A stretch of DNA of 64,000 nt from Flavobacteriaceae bacterium (GCA_014238425.1 JABABD010000005.1:248001-312000), one strand, 5' to 3'. Counted from the stretch's first letter, positions 1 through 9,218 are shown. Translations and numbers: made by a program. The notes: generated by a model not told the origin, from the letters alone.

Positions 1-1804
1 TAGCAACATTAATGGCATGCGCGAGTTTTTCCTTGTCAACAAAATCTGCACCAACAGCTATGTTACTAGCAATAGTGTCATTAAAAATATAACCTTCCTG
101 CATCACCGTTCCACAATGGTCTCGCCAGACTTTTTGCGATATATTATTTAAATTAAAGTTATCAATAAGTATGTCACCTGTATCAACAGCGTAAAAATGC
201 AGTAATAGCTTCATTAAAGTAGTTTTTCCACTACCAGAAACGCCTACTATAGCTGTTGTTTTGTTAGCAGGAATGGTAAGTGATACGTCTTTTAAAACAG
301 GCTCTAATCCACCAGTATAGCGAAATGAAATATTTTTTAGTTGAATATCTGCTTGCTCTGGAATGTCTTTAATCGTTTGATTATCCGGATTTTCTTCATC
401 TTCTTTATTGTGGATTTCTCCTAAACGATCAATAGATATTTTGGCGTCTTGCACATCTCTCATAAATTCAATGAGCTGTGTAATAGGTGCATTTAATTGC
501 CCAATAATATAACTAATGGCCAGCATCATTCCTAAGGTGATATCACCATCAATAACCAATTTTGCAGATAAAACGGTAATGAGCATATTCTTAATCTCAT
601 TAATAAAATTGGAACCAACACTTTGTGTCTGCTCTAAGGCTAAACTTTTAGATGCGATCTTAAAGAGCCGCGCTTGAACATATTCCCAATTCCAACGCAT
701 GCGTCTTTCGGCATTATGCAATTTAATTTCCTGCATGCCATTAATAAGTTCAATGACCTTACTTTGCTCATCGCTTAGCTGCGAGAAGCGTTTATAATCG
801 AGTTCTTTTCGTTTTTTAAAGAAGAATAGTACCCATACAAAATATAATATGCTACCCAATACGAAGACCCCAAGTATTTGCATGCTATAATAGCCTAAAA
901 CAAAGCTGAAAATAATGAGATTGAACATCGAAAAAAGAACGGTAAGTGATGATGTCGTTAGAATGCGCTCAATACGACTATGGTCATTGATCCGTTGCAA
1001 CAGATCCCCAGTCATACGTACATCGAAAAAAGAAATGGGCAATTTCATGAGTTTGATAAAGAAATCTGAAATTAAAGAAATATTTATGCGAGTACTTAAG
1101 TGTAGCAAGATCCAACTACGTATAATTTCTAATGCGGCTTTACCAATAAAGAGAAAGAGTTGCGCTATTAAAATAAGGTAAATGAAATTTAGATCTTGAT
1201 TTTTTATACCAACATCAACGACACTTTGTGTAAGAAAAGGCAAGATGAGTTGCAGTAAACTCCCAGCAAGTAAACCAATAATGAGTTGTACAATAAAAGC
1301 TTTGTATTTAAAGAGATATTTAAATATAAAACCAAATCCAAACTTTTGATCTTCCTCAAAGGCACTTTCATAAAATAGAGGCGTTGGCTCCACCATCAGT
1401 GCAATACCTTCTTGGGTAAACTCGCTAGCATTATTGCCAATCCAATGCTTTAAAAATTCTTCTTTAGTATAAGTGAGTAAGCCATGTGCAGGATCTGAAA
1501 CATACACAATTCCCTTTTTTATTTTATAGATGACGACATAGTGGTTTTTATTCCAATGTACAATGCAAGGTAAAGGAGCTTCTAAGAGCTTATTATACGT
1601 TAATCTAACACCTAAAGAATGAAACCCCATGCTTTCTACAGCCTCACTAAGTCCAAGTAAGCTACTGCCTTCTCGTGTGGTTTCGCTTAGTGTACGGAGT
1701 TGTTGTGTATTAATTGTTTTTCCGTAGTGTTTGGAAATAATTTTAATACAGGTTGGACCGCAATCTTTGGCTTCAGTTTGAGTATAGTGTGGGAATTTTT
1801 TCAA
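1..1804 (-). CDS. C39-peptidase bacteriocin ABC exporter (partial, cut by window edge)
   Basis: Peptidase-containing ABC transporter that removes a GG-type leader while exporting the peptide across the inner membrane. The N-terminal C39 peptidase shows catalytic Cys15 in KDCGPTC, the His in NKNHYVV and the Asp in VSDPAHG. It is followed by a multi-helix membrane domain (roughly residues 155-430) and an ATPase domain whose Walker A motif GVSGSGKTT is visible; the signature motif and Walker B lie beyond the window. No in-frame ATG precedes KKFPHYTQ, so I take the TTG at 1804 as start. It is the natural exporter for the GG-leader precursor upstream at 2457, and its KGG/GG specificity would also suit the lanthipeptide precursors at 9.1-9.6 kb (inference). 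About 601 codons are visible of a usual 700-730. Confidence 0.93.
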   Translation of the reverse strand, partial: MKKFPHYTQTEAKDCGPTCIKIISKHYGKTINTQQLRTLSETTREGSSLLGLSEAVESMGFHSLGVRLTYNKLLEAPLPCIVHWNKNHYVVIYKIKKGIVYVSDPAHGLLTYTKEEFLKHWIGNNASEFTQEGIALMVEPTPLFYESAFEEDQKFGFGFIFKYLFKYKAFIVQLIIGLLAGSLLQLILPFLTQSVVDVGIKNQDLNFIYLILIAQLFLFIGKAALEIIRSWILLHLSTRINISLISDFFIKLMKLPISFFDVRMTGDLLQRINDHSRIERILTTSSLTVLFSMFNLIIFSFVLGYYSMQILGVFVLGSILYFVWVLFFFKKRKELDYKRFSQLSDEQSKVIELINGMQEIKLHNAERRMRWNWEYVQARLFKIASKSLALEQTQSVGSNFINEIKNMLITVLSAKLVIDGDITLGMMLAISYIIGQLNAPITQLIEFMRDVQDAKISIDRLGEIHNKEDEENPDNQTIKDIPEQADIQLKNISFRYTGGLEPVLKDVSLTIPANKTTAIVGVSGSGKTTLMKLLLHFYAVDTGDILIDNFNLNNISQKVWRDHCGTVMQEGYIFNDTIASNIAVGADFVDKEKLAHAINVA

Positions 1805-1820
1805 AGAATATTATTTAATG

Positions 1821-1850
1821 AAAAGTATATTCTATATAGAGTATGCTTTT
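1821..1850. terminator. 15-bp palindromic hairpin ahead of the exporter gene
   Basis: A 30-nt palindrome with A4/T4 ends (left arm AAAAGTATATTCTAT). All 15 pairs form if G-T wobbles on the plus strand are allowed. It is the degenerate copy of the hairpin at 2214-2245 and lies 17 nt before the exporter start codon. It may be a relic terminator or attenuator inherited through the local duplication. Confidence 0.5.
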
Positions 1851-1859
1851 AGAATAAGA

Positions 1860-2035
1860 ATTATTGATTAATAAATATACAAATATTATTATCTGCGTAA
1901 TGGCCAAGTTCAGATAATGAAAGCGTGCTTACTGCTATACATCAACGATTGCCATAACAGTGTCACCTTGCACTATCAGTAATAGTTTTTTGTTCTTTTT
2001 GTTTTGGATTTTTCTAAGTTTTTTATTTTTTTCAT
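1860..2035 (-). pseudogene. Decayed GG-leader bacteriocin precursor
   Basis: Reading leftward from the ATG at 2035 gives MKKIKNLEKS and then runs out of the expected frame. Shifting by one base recovers KEQKTITDSAR, which lines up with KEQKAINGGAGWR of the intact precursor at 2269-2457. The GG cleavage site has become DS, and stops follow shortly after. The upstream element at 2067-2100 and the downstream hairpin at 1821-1850 are also copies of those around the intact gene. This is therefore the frameshifted product of a tandem duplication. No function is expected. Confidence 0.72.
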
Positions 2036-2066
2036 AATTAAACTATTTAACAATCAAATTTCCTGC

Positions 2067-2100
2067 GAACATTTAAAGACATTCTCAATTTATGTCTATC
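2067..2100 (-). promoter_or_regulatory. Precursor upstream element, copy B (GACAT/ATGTC hairpin)
   Basis: Read on the minus strand it starts GATAGACATAAATTGAGAAT and ends TCTTTAAATGTTC, 31 nt before the decayed leader ATG. It matches the copies at 2488-2521 and 11996-12030. The closing stem is GACAT with ATGTC, whereas copy A has GACAC with GTGTC, which is a compensatory change. A near-palindrome TCTCGTGAGA (2101-2110) sits just upstream. Confidence 0.6.
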
Positions 2101-2160
2101 TCTCGTGAGATTTTATTACTTATTTCAGTCCATATTTTAATTTATGTCTAGCCAAAATAT

Positions 2161-2196
2161 TTATCTTCGGTTTGTGTAGTGTGGGAATTTTTTCAA
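2161..2196 (-). pseudogene. Orphan duplicated N-terminus of the C39 exporter
   Basis: TTG-AAA-AAA-TTC-CCA-CAC reads (M)KKFPHYTNRR and then stops. The first seven codons match the start of the real exporter at 1804 in both bases and frame, and the match continues to GAAG after a 3-nt gap. No peptidase follows. It is the downstream end of the tandem duplication unit and marks a former precursor-exporter junction. Confidence 0.7.
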
Positions 2197-2213
2197 CTAA
2201 ATAAAGCTAGTAT

Positions 2214-2245
2214 AAAAAGCACACTCTATATAGAATATGCTTTTT
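2214..2245 (-). terminator. Hairpin terminator/attenuator after the intact precursor
   Basis: A 32-nt hairpin with arms AAAAAGCATATTCTAT / ATAGAGTGTGCTTTTT on the minus strand. It pairs fully in minus-strand RNA (two G-U wobbles) and ends in a U run, 23 nt beyond the precursor stop. It would separate abundant precursor transcript from downstream genes. Confidence 0.6.
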
Positions 2246-2268
2246 TTGATTAAACTATCTAAAATAGA

Positions 2269-2457
2269 TTATAATAAAATACAAAAAGACACAATACCAA
2301 GAATTTTCCAACATTGGCATGGTTCTCTAAGTTGTTCACCTGTGTTTGTCGTTCTGCAACAAAAACCTTCGCCACATGGTCGCCATCCAGCTCCACCATT
2401 AATGGCTTTTTGTTCTTTTCTATTTAAGGTTTTTCCTAAATGTTTTAAATTTTTCAT
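2269..2457 (-). CDS. GG-leader, six-cysteine bacteriocin-like precursor
   Basis: 62-aa secreted peptide precursor. The leader MKNLKHLGKTLNRKEQKAI ends in NGG, the classic double-glycine site cut by C39 exporters. The predicted 40-aa core has cysteines at positions 6, 11, 12, 25, 27 and 37 and a hydrophobic C-terminus. An upstream in-frame ATG at 2493 would add 12 residues, but the leader family starts at MKNLK, so I use 2457. Six cysteines and an adjacent VKOR/thioredoxin protein suggest three disulfides (inference). It is flanked by its own upstream element (2488-2521) and terminator (2214-2245), and lies between the oxidoreductase and the exporter. Its activity is unknown. Confidence 0.85.
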   Translation of the reverse strand: MKNLKHLGKTLNRKEQKAINGGAGWRPCGEGFCCRTTNTGEQLREPCQCWKILGIVSFCILL

Positions 2458-2487
2458 AATAAAATAATTATAAATTATATTTGATGT

Positions 2488-2521
2488 GAACATTTAAAGA
2501 CACTCACAATTTGTGTCTATC
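2488..2521 (-). promoter_or_regulatory. Precursor upstream element, copy A (GACAC/GTGTC hairpin)
   Basis: Minus strand: GATAGACACAAATTGTGAGT followed by GTCTTTAAATGTTC, ending 30 nt before the precursor ATG. GACAC can pair with GTGTC, and an inner CACAA/TTGTG pairing is also possible. A perfect palindrome TCTCGCGAGA lies directly upstream at 2522-2531. It is shared with 2067-2100 and 11996-12030. It could be a 5' leader structure or an operator. Confidence 0.65.
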
Positions 2522-2552
2522 TCTCGCGAGAAGATATTGTTCCCTTTGCGCA

Positions 2553-2576
2553 ACTTTTCCGCTAATGCGGAAAAGT
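2553..2576 (-). terminator. Hairpin terminator of the VKOR gene
   Basis: Perfect 10-bp stem ACTTTTCCGC / GCGGAAAAGT with a 4-nt loop, 19 nt past the VKOR stop codon. It lies ahead of the precursor's own upstream element, so the precursor is probably transcribed separately. The U tract is short. Confidence 0.65.
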
Positions 2577-2594
2577 GTTTGCATTGGTTTTCTA

Positions 2595-4217
2595 TTAAAC
2601 TGCTATTGAATCTGATTCAATAGATGTATTTATTGTTGAATTATATTCAATTAAATCTTCAATAAAATAGGAAATATCACTTCTTTCATATTCTTTAGGA
2701 AATTCTTTGCCATTAATATATAGTGCAGGTGTAAAGTTTATGTCATTGTCATGACACCATGTTTGTTGTTTTTCTAAAACTGTATCAAAAGAATGACTGG
2801 CGTTTTTCCAATGCTTTATCCAATTATCTAAATTCACATCATTTTTATAGGCATTATGTAAAGCATTTGCAAAGATGGTTTCAGGTTTTGTATTGTATAA
2901 TTCTAGAAGCCTGCTGGTTACTTTATAAGCAATGTTGTTTTTATCGCTAACATTTATACTGAAGCGTAGTGTTACCTTGAGGTGATTAGGATGTTTCTTT
3001 AATAGTTTTTCTATATCTGTATGCACAGTTTTGCAAAAATAACACTGTGGGTTTGTTACAAGAAGTATATGCAACGGTGCATTTTTATTGCCCAGAATAA
3101 TTTCTGATTCATGAACAGGTTGTGTGTTTAAAACTTTACCTTTACTATAAATGGCATTAAACAAATCGAAATTTCGTTTGAACTTATAGTGTTTGATTTG
3201 AAGTTTCTCTAAATCTTGACGTTTTATAATAAGAGGTTTTATAAAAAGCCATAATGCTGCAGTCAGGATGAAGCTAAAAAAAAGTATAACACCACTTTTT
3301 AAGCTGAGAGTTATATTTTCCATTAACCCATTAAGAGTAAATAAAGAACAGCACTGTAACCATAATACTGCTACTATAACTAAACATAATGGGCACCATT
3401 TTTTTATGACGAAGTACTGATAGTAAATCGAATATAGAGTTGCAGGAATTACGAATAGAGATATTGTAATAATTGAAACAATACTAACGCTAATATTTAC
3501 AAAAATTATCCAAGACAATGTTAAGCCTATAAAGTAAATAAGACTAATATCACTTAGCTTATAATGCTTTAAAATGGTAGCTCCTTTAGAGTTTAAAGCA
3601 GCATCACAACTTGTAGATTTATTGGCTGTACAAAATTTATTTACAATTTTAGATCGAAATCCAAACTCATGTTTAATAATTTGCAAACTAATAAATATAC
3701 CAACGAGTGATAGTACAAAATGTAAAGATGAAAATAGAGTAGGCTTGGCGAAAAAGAATGCTGCGAGTATAAAGAACCCACTTAATATATACAAACTATT
3801 AATAAATGCTGGATTATTTGTTTGTTTCGTTTTGGTTATAAATTCATTTTTTTCTACAGCCACAATAATTCCGTCCCAGATACTTAAAAAATTATCTACA
3901 GGCATTGAAGTTTTCTTTTTATCTCCTGAAATTACTTCTACACTATTTTTACGCTTAACAATGACCGAAAATTCTTTATCATTTTCGTTGTCAATCAATG
4001 CAATGAAAAATTTTGGAAGTTGAGAAAGCGTTTCTAGATTGGGTAAAACTTCAAGTGCTAAATTTTCAATATTGAAATGGTCTAAAACGCCAGTAATAGC
4101 ATGTAAACTAGGGTAGGAAGGATGAGATTCAATTTGTAGTTTAAGTTCACTTCGGTTAATCATTATTTTTAAATGAGATAATAACTTATCTAATACAAAA
4201 AATACATTGTCATTCAT
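2595..4217 (-). CDS. VKOR-thioredoxin fusion with degenerate C39-like N-terminus
   Basis: 540-aa inner-membrane thiol-oxidation protein. Residues 1-120 resemble a C39 fold but lack the catalytic Cys, so this part may bind leader peptides rather than cut them (inference). Residues 140-325 form the vitamin K epoxide reductase domain, with the loop cysteines C196 and C204 and the active-site pair C275-C278 (WCPLC). Residues 370-525 form a DsbA/thioredoxin-like domain with CYFC at 392-395. VKOR domains regenerate disulfide-donating thioredoxin partners, and here both are fused. The neighbouring six-cysteine precursor is a plausible substrate. It is divergent from the dehydratase gene at 4525 and followed by a terminator. 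Confidence 0.88.
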   Translation of the reverse strand: MNDNVFFVLDKLLSHLKIMINRSELKLQIESHPSYPSLHAITGVLDHFNIENLALEVLPNLETLSQLPKFFIALIDNENDKEFSVIVKRKNSVEVISGDKKKTSMPVDNFLSIWDGIIVAVEKNEFITKTKQTNNPAFINSLYILSGFFILAAFFFAKPTLFSSLHFVLSLVGIFISLQIIKHEFGFRSKIVNKFCTANKSTSCDAALNSKGATILKHYKLSDISLIYFIGLTLSWIIFVNISVSIVSIITISLFVIPATLYSIYYQYFVIKKWCPLCLVIVAVLWLQCCSLFTLNGLMENITLSLKSGVILFFSFILTAALWLFIKPLIIKRQDLEKLQIKHYKFKRNFDLFNAIYSKGKVLNTQPVHESEIILGNKNAPLHILLVTNPQCYFCKTVHTDIEKLLKKHPNHLKVTLRFSINVSDKNNIAYKVTSRLLELYNTKPETIFANALHNAYKNDVNLDNWIKHWKNASHSFDTVLEKQQTWCHDNDINFTPALYINGKEFPKEYERSDISYFIEDLIEYNSTINTSIESDSIAV

Positions 4218-4524
4218 GCCTAAGAGGGATTAAAATAAATAATAAAAATGCTCAAGAAATAAGCAAACGTTAACATTTAAAATGCTAGCCTTTTTTATTA
4301 AATGTATAAAGGTTTGCTGTAGTAAGAAAGCTAAGTCACCTCAAATCGAACAAATTTTTGATAAATTAAGGCGCAAAAAAACTTCAGTTTTAAAAGTATT
4401 TTAAGTTTAAAAATTGATCACACAAATTCACCCTAAATTGATTGAATTGAGGTAGCAGTTGGGAATGATATAATCTAAGTTAAAATAGATTTAACTATAT
4501 TTAAAATATTCATGAATAATACAA
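4218..4524. other. Divergent intergenic region between VKOR and lanB genes
   Basis: 307 bp without a convincing ORF. It should hold the promoters for both divergent genes. I see an interrupted inverted repeat, ACATTTAA with TTAAATGT, at about 4273-4312, flanked by CAAAC and GTTTG, and several short AT-rich direct repeats. No copy of the 34-nt precursor element is present. No clean TAnnTTTG box stands out. Confidence 0.5.
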
Positions 4525-6768
4525 ATGAGCGGGAACAATCCTTATAAACCTTTTTTAAAATATGTATTAAGAGTTCCTTTGTTTTCATTCTCCTTTTACA
4601 AACAATTCACTACAAAAAATAAGCTTGCCAATAAAGACTTAAAAGAGATTCTGAAAGATTCTAATTTTAAAGAAGCTTTATTTTTAGCTTCACCATCATT
4701 ATATAATGAAGTAATAAGATGGCTTGCTGGAGATTTAGAAGATGAAAGGAAAATCGAAAAGTTAAGATATTCTGTATTCAAATACATTTCCCGAATGTGT
4801 TCTAGATGTACACCTTTTGGTCTTTTTGCAGGATGTGGGGTTGGGCATTTTGGAGACGCTACAGAATTAGAGATAAAAGGAGCCACTGAGAATAAACGTC
4901 AGACCAGATTGGATATGAACTATCTAGTGGCTTTGTCTCAGGATTTGACAAAAGACCCAAACATCAAGAAACAATTATTGTTTTTTCCAAATACTAGTAT
5001 TTATAAGGCTGGAGACCAATTACGTTATGTAGAGTATTATTATCTCAATAGTAAACGAGTTCACCAAATAGTTGCTGTATCCAATTCTATATACTTACAA
5101 AAAGTGCTGAAAAAAGCTTATGAAGGTGCTTTGTTAAAAGATCTTGTAAGCACTCTGATGGATGATGAGATTACTATGGAAGAAGCTTATGGGTTTATTG
5201 ATGAACTTATAGATAGTCAATTATTGGTTAGTGAGTTGGAGCCTTCAGTATCTGGAACTGAATTTTTGAAGCAGATTTATGATGTCTTGAAGAACCTAAA
5301 AGGTGTTGAAAAGATTCTCACTACTCTAGAAGAAATCGAAAGAAAATTATTAAAGATTGACCAGCATATAGGGAATGACCCACAGTTATACATCGATTTA
5401 AGCGATTATATCAAAATATTAGGCACTGATTACGACTTAAAATACTTGTATCAGACAGACATGATATTAAATGCTAAGGAGAACACTATCAATAAAGAAC
5501 TCCTTAATAATATAAAGAAAGGGATGTTATTAATGAATAGAATGTCCCAATATGTTGAGAATACTGATATAGCTGATTTTAAAGATGCTTTTTTAAAGCG
5601 TTATGAACAGCGACAAATAGCATTATCCAAAGCTTTAGACGTTGAAATAGGGTTAGGTTACCTTCAGGATAGAAGTCATGGAGACGTTAATCCATTGATT
5701 GACGATCTTGTATTATCGATACCTTCTTCAAAAGATAGAGTAGTAGATTTAAAATGGAGTACTGTTGATAATTTGATGCATAGGAAGTTGACAAAAGCTT
5801 TTCAAGAAAAAGCATATGTAGTTAAGATAACGGATACAGAGTTTGAGGGTCATGAAGCACAATGGAGTAATTTACCAGATACAATATCGTGCATGGTAGA
5901 ATTGTTGAGCATAGATGGTCAAGAAAAAATTAAGTTTAGTGGCTGCGGCGGATCTAGTGCTGCTAATTTGATGGGACGCTTTTGTCATGCAGATAAAGAA
6001 CTCAATGATTATGCTCGAGAGATTGTTGCCATGGAATCCAAAATGAATCCTAATATTATACTTGCAGAAATAGTACACCTTCCCGAATCTCGTGTAGGTA
6101 ATATTTTGATGCGTCCAGATTTTCGTGATTATGAGATTCCATATTTAGCGAGGTCCACTAAGTCAGAAGTTTATCAGTTACCTTTGGATGATCTCATGAT
6201 TTCGGTTAGAAGAGGAAAAATCATATTAATTTCTAAGAAACTCAATAAAGAAATCCGTCCTCATCTTACCAATGCTCATAATTTTTCATCTAATTCATTG
6301 CCTATTTATCATTTCCTTTGTGATTTACAAACCCAAGATTTACGTCGTGGCATAGGATTTAACTTTGGCCCTTTAGTTAATGAATATGAGTTTTTGCCAA
6401 GAGTAGAATATGAAAATTTGATACTTCATAATGCAACCTGGAATCTAGGAAAATTACACATCGAAATCTTGATAGCTACCCAAAAAGATGATAAAAAACT
6501 TTTGGAGGCTATAAAAAGGATGCGAAAAAAATTAAGAATGCCAGAGTATGTTATGCTTGTTGACGGAGATAATGAATTATTAATAAACATGGAAAACCTT
6601 ACTTCGGTCAGGATGCTTCTCAGTATCGTTAGCAAGCGTCCAACATTCAAGCTTAAAGAATTTCTATTCATTGATGATTGTAGTGTTAAAGGAAAGAATG
6701 AACGATACACTAATCAGGTCATTGTATCTTTTTATAATAGTGACAAACTAAAAATCGAGTCTCAATGA
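4525..6768 (+). CDS. Lanthipeptide dehydratase, glutamylation half (split LanB)
   Basis: 747-aa Lant_dehydr_N-family protein. In class I lanthipeptide synthesis this domain transfers glutamate from glutamyl-tRNA onto Ser/Thr of the precursor. The N-terminus [10 protein letters not shown] is the usual family opening, and motifs such as [11 protein letters not shown] near residue 92 and the HNF(S)[10 protein letters not shown] stretch near residue 590 support the call. A full LanB is about 1000 aa; here the elimination domain is a separate gene that overlaps this one by ATGA. The split resembles that described for pinensin dehydratases of Chitinophaga (from memory). The likely substrates are the KGG precursors at 9072 and 9423. 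It is convergent with the LanC gene. Confidence 0.93.
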   Translation: MSGNNPYKPFLKYVLRVPLFSFSFYKQFTTKNKLANKDLKEILKDSNFKEALFLASPSLYNEVIRWLAGDLEDERKIEKLRYSVFKYISRMCSRCTPFGLFAGCGVGHFGDATELEIKGATENKRQTRLDMNYLVALSQDLTKDPNIKKQLLFFPNTSIYKAGDQLRYVEYYYLNSKRVHQIVAVSNSIYLQKVLKKAYEGALLKDLVSTLMDDEITMEEAYGFIDELIDSQLLVSELEPSVSGTEFLKQIYDVLKNLKGVEKILTTLEEIERKLLKIDQHIGNDPQLYIDLSDYIKILGTDYDLKYLYQTDMILNAKENTINKELLNNIKKGMLLMNRMSQYVENTDIADFKDAFLKRYEQRQIALSKALDVEIGLGYLQDRSHGDVNPLIDDLVLSIPSSKDRVVDLKWSTVDNLMHRKLTKAFQEKAYVVKITDTEFEGHEAQWSNLPDTISCMVELLSIDGQEKIKFSGCGGSSAANLMGRFCHADKELNDYAREIVAMESKMNPNIILAEIVHLPESRVGNILMRPDFRDYEIPYLARSTKSEVYQLPLDDLMISVRRGKIILISKKLNKEIRPHLTNAHNFSSNSLPIYHFLCDLQTQDLRRGIGFNFGPLVNEYEFLPRVEYENLILHNATWNLGKLHIEILIATQKDDKKLLEAIKRMRKKLRMPEYVMLVDGDNELLINMENLTSVRMLLSIVSKRPTFKLKEFLFIDDCSVKGKNERYTNQVIVSFYNSDKLKIESQ

Positions 6769-7661
6769 TAGTGAAGCATGATAGTATTCAACGCCGCTTC
6801 CTTCCAGGGGATAGCTGGCTGTATTATAAGTTGTATACTGGAGCTAAGACCTCAGACATAATTTTAACGACCATAATAAAGCCAGTATCAGAGCAATTGT
6901 TTGCAGAAGGAATTTGCGACCAATGGTTTTTTATTAGATACAGAGATCCTAAACATCATTTGCGCATACGATTTCATTATACAAAATCTAGTAATGTTGA
7001 AATAATTATCAATAGATTGAAACCGTACTTTAATGAATTTGTTGAACAAGATCTCATTTGGAGCGTACAAATAGATACCTATCAGAGGGAGTTAGAACGA
7101 TATGGTAGTAATACCATGATATTGTCTGAAGCATTATTTTATCATGATAGTAAGATGATTGTTAATTTTATTGATATGATAGAAGGAGATGAAGGAGAAG
7201 AATTACGCTGGTTGTTTTCATTGAGGGCCATTGATGCTCTTTTGAATGTTTTCAATTTAGACAATAACGAGAAATTAAAATTAATGGATATTTTGAAAAC
7301 GAGTTTTAGGGGTGAATTCGATACCTCTAAAGCATTAGGAAAGCAACTTAATGATAAGTACAGAAAATATCGTGAACGCATAGATGCTTTCATGACTTTT
7401 ACAGCAAAAGAAAATCCTGATCATAGCGCAATACTAAATGTGTTGGATACAAGGCATAAAGCAATAGAATCTATTGCTAAATCTGTGCTGAAGTGTAAAG
7501 AAAATGACAAACTTGAAGTGCAACTTAATGATTTGATAGCTAGTTATATACACATGCATATGAACCGTCTTTTTAAATCAAAAAACCGTATGCATGAAAT
7601 GGTATGTTACGATTTTTTGTGTCGCTACTATAGATCATTGATAGCGCGTACAGGTGGTTAG
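6765..7661 (+). CDS. Lanthipeptide dehydratase, elimination half (thiopeptide-type LanB C-domain)
   Basis: 298-aa protein of the Lant_dehydr_C / thiopeptide-type bacteriocin biosynthesis family, which eliminates glutamate from glutamylated Ser/Thr to give dehydroamino acids. Typical features are the opening [15 protein letters not shown], the [17 protein letters not shown] block near residue 55 and the C-terminal HMHMNRLF...[11 protein letters not shown] segment. The start overlaps the stop of the glutamylation half by 4 nt (ATGA), so the two are translationally coupled and presumably form one enzyme. Length is normal for a stand-alone elimination subunit. Confidence 0.93.
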   Translation: MIVKHDSIQRRFLPGDSWLYYKLYTGAKTSDIILTTIIKPVSEQLFAEGICDQWFFIRYRDPKHHLRIRFHYTKSSNVEIIINRLKPYFNEFVEQDLIWSVQIDTYQRELERYGSNTMILSEALFYHDSKMIVNFIDMIEGDEGEELRWLFSLRAIDALLNVFNLDNNEKLKLMDILKTSFRGEFDTSKALGKQLNDKYRKYRERIDAFMTFTAKENPDHSAILNVLDTRHKAIESIAKSVLKCKENDKLEVQLNDLIASYIHMHMNRLFKSKNRMHEMVCYDFLCRYYRSLIARTGG

Positions 7662-7738
7662 ATTAATTATAGCAATACTTCATTCTTATACCTATTGTCG
7701 ATAGCACGCTATTCCTTATTAAAAACAAGGTCTTTTTT

Positions 7739-8956
7739 CTACCCAATCATCAAGCATTCATCCCATTTAGTTTCAAAAGACGCTAAATGCGATATGATTG
7801 CCAAGCCTATACCTGATATGCCTTCCAGAAGGTTTACTTCCTTACGCCAACCTGGATTATCCCCGCCACGCCATTGATAATACCCAGCATAACCGTCTTT
7901 ATGTATGGCCATGTCAAGAGCTTGTTGTAGCCAATATATAGCTGTTTCTTTAAATACAGGCTCTTGTGTCTCTTTGTACATATAATTAAAGATATGAGCC
8001 ACACCATAAGAACCATGACATAACCCAGCATCCATTATTCTGGCTTCTTCGATATCTCTACGTTTTGTTGAGTGTTTAAGAACTGTTAGCGCTTTTTTGC
8101 ATAATTCTTGATCTGACAATATTTTACCAGCCCTCCATAAAGATATACCAATGCCTAAGTCTCCGTAACACCATGCTAATCTTGCATTCTTACTTTTTTC
8201 GTTAGTGGTCGTAATCCAATCCGGAAAGCATGAAGTACTAGTAACAGAATCGTAATGCTGTTGTAAAATATAGTTAGTTGCTTGTTGCAAGAGTGTTATT
8301 GTAGCGTCCTTAAAATCGCTATGTTCGGCAAGACGTGCCAAGAAATTGGTAATGCTAGATATGCCGTGAGATAAACTAAGATTATAACCTCTTAGTTTTT
8401 CTGAAAAGATTAAATTAGATTCCCATTTAGCAGTATTGCCTTTTATTAAAGCTGTTTCTTGTAATTTGCTTATAATTTTTAGTAAGTATCTTTTATAGTT
8501 TGATTTAAGCTCTGTAGAAGCCGTGTTTTCATAACGTTTTAAGAAGTATAAGCCAATACCAATATTACCATGAAGAAAATCATAGAAATTATAGCGTTTA
8601 TCGACTTGTAATGAGCTTTCTAAAAAATCATCTAAATTGCCTAGTAAGGCATCAGAGTCAAGCTCGATGAAATCTTCTTCTCGTAGCAACTCTATGGCCC
8701 AAGCTGCACCTGCAATGCCTGTACAAAATGTAGGCATATGGTAACCTTTATTTATCTTTTGAACGACCGAGCTAATGATGTCTGAGCCAATAGATGCATT
8801 GATTTCTTGCTGTTTGAACTTGGAATAATAAAAGTGAAACAAAGCAATGCCAGTAGAGCCAGTTAAAACTCCTATGTTATCAATGTCTTTATAATCTACT
8901 TGAAGTATAGCATTTATTTCTTCAAGCTTACTTAATAATTGACTGTTTTTTACCAT
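7739..8956 (-). CDS. LanC-like lanthionine cyclase
   Basis: 405-aa zinc enzyme that adds cysteine thiols to dehydroamino acids to close (methyl)lanthionine rings. The zinc ligands are visible: Cys263 in WCYGD and Cys313-His314 in GLCHGSYG. Other LanC repeats show as SLSHGISS and FLHGNIGIG. I start at the ATG at 8956 (MVKNSQLL). The in-frame ATG at 8989 falls inside a perfect terminator-like hairpin (8973-9000), so the 11 extra residues it would add are unlikely. It lies downstream of the two short precursors on the same strand and faces the split LanB genes, 77 bp away. Confidence 0.93.
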   Translation of the reverse strand: MVKNSQLLSKLEEINAILQVDYKDIDNIGVLTGSTGIALFHFYYSKFKQQEINASIGSDIISSVVQKINKGYHMPTFCTGIAGAAWAIELLREEDFIELDSDALLGNLDDFLESSLQVDKRYNFYDFLHGNIGIGLYFLKRYENTASTELKSNYKRYLLKIISKLQETALIKGNTAKWESNLIFSEKLRGYNLSLSHGISSITNFLARLAEHSDFKDATITLLQQATNYILQQHYDSVTSTSCFPDWITTTNEKSKNARLAWCYGDLGIGISLWRAGKILSDQELCKKALTVLKHSTKRRDIEEARIMDAGLCHGSYGVAHIFNYMYKETQEPVFKETAIYWLQQALDMAIHKDGYAGYYQWRGGDNPGWRKEVNLLEGISGIGLAIISHLASFETKWDECLMIG

Positions 8957-8972
8957 AGATGATAATAAGGAT

Positions 8973-9000
8973 AAAAGCTGTCTAAACATAGACAGCTTTT
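8973..9000 (-). terminator. Hairpin between lanthipeptide precursor and lanC
   Basis: Perfect 12-bp stem AAAAGCTGTCTA / TAGACAGCTTTT with an AACA loop, 72 nt after the precursor stop and 16 nt before the lanC start at 8956. It probably acts as a partial terminator giving more precursor than cyclase mRNA. Confidence 0.75.
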
Positions 9001-9071
9001 AAAAATAGTTAAAAGATTAGGTTCTATATAATGATTGAATACAAAACAACAAATCTATTAAGCTTGTTACA

Positions 9072-9218
9072 TTAATAACATTGTCTTCCAGGAGGTGGAC
9101 AAGAATTAAAAGCGTCATAAGTTGGACAACAATGTGTATCGCCACCTTTTATTTTACTCAATTCTAATTTGCTAATAACTTCTTTTTTAAGTGTTAAACT
9201 TTTTAATGACTTCTTCAT
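9072..9218 (-). CDS. Class I lanthipeptide precursor (KGG leader)
   Basis: 48-aa peptide, too short for routine gene calling. The leader begins MKKSLKSLTLKKEVISKLEL and ends in KGG, matching the LxLKKxxIxxL pattern of Bacteroidota lanthipeptide leaders. The predicted 22-aa core DTHCCPTYDAFNSCPPPGRQ plus CY has Thr2, Thr7, Ser13 and Cys4, 5, 14, 21, so up to three rings are possible. It is directly upstream of lanC on the same strand, separated by a hairpin. The KGG site could be cut by the C39 exporter at 1-1804. Ring pattern and activity are unknown. Confidence 0.82.
   Translation of the reverse strand: MKKSLKSLTLKKEVISKLELSKIKGGDTHCCPTYDAFNSCPPPGRQCY

Noticed and set aside
2237..2467. 76-aa plus-strand ORF over the precursor
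   Set aside because: It is the antisense shadow of the GG-leader precursor; no homology, and composition is that of a reversed coding strand.
3574..4023. 149-aa plus-strand ORF inside the VKOR gene
   Set aside because: Shadow of the membrane-helix region of the VKOR protein; no start context.
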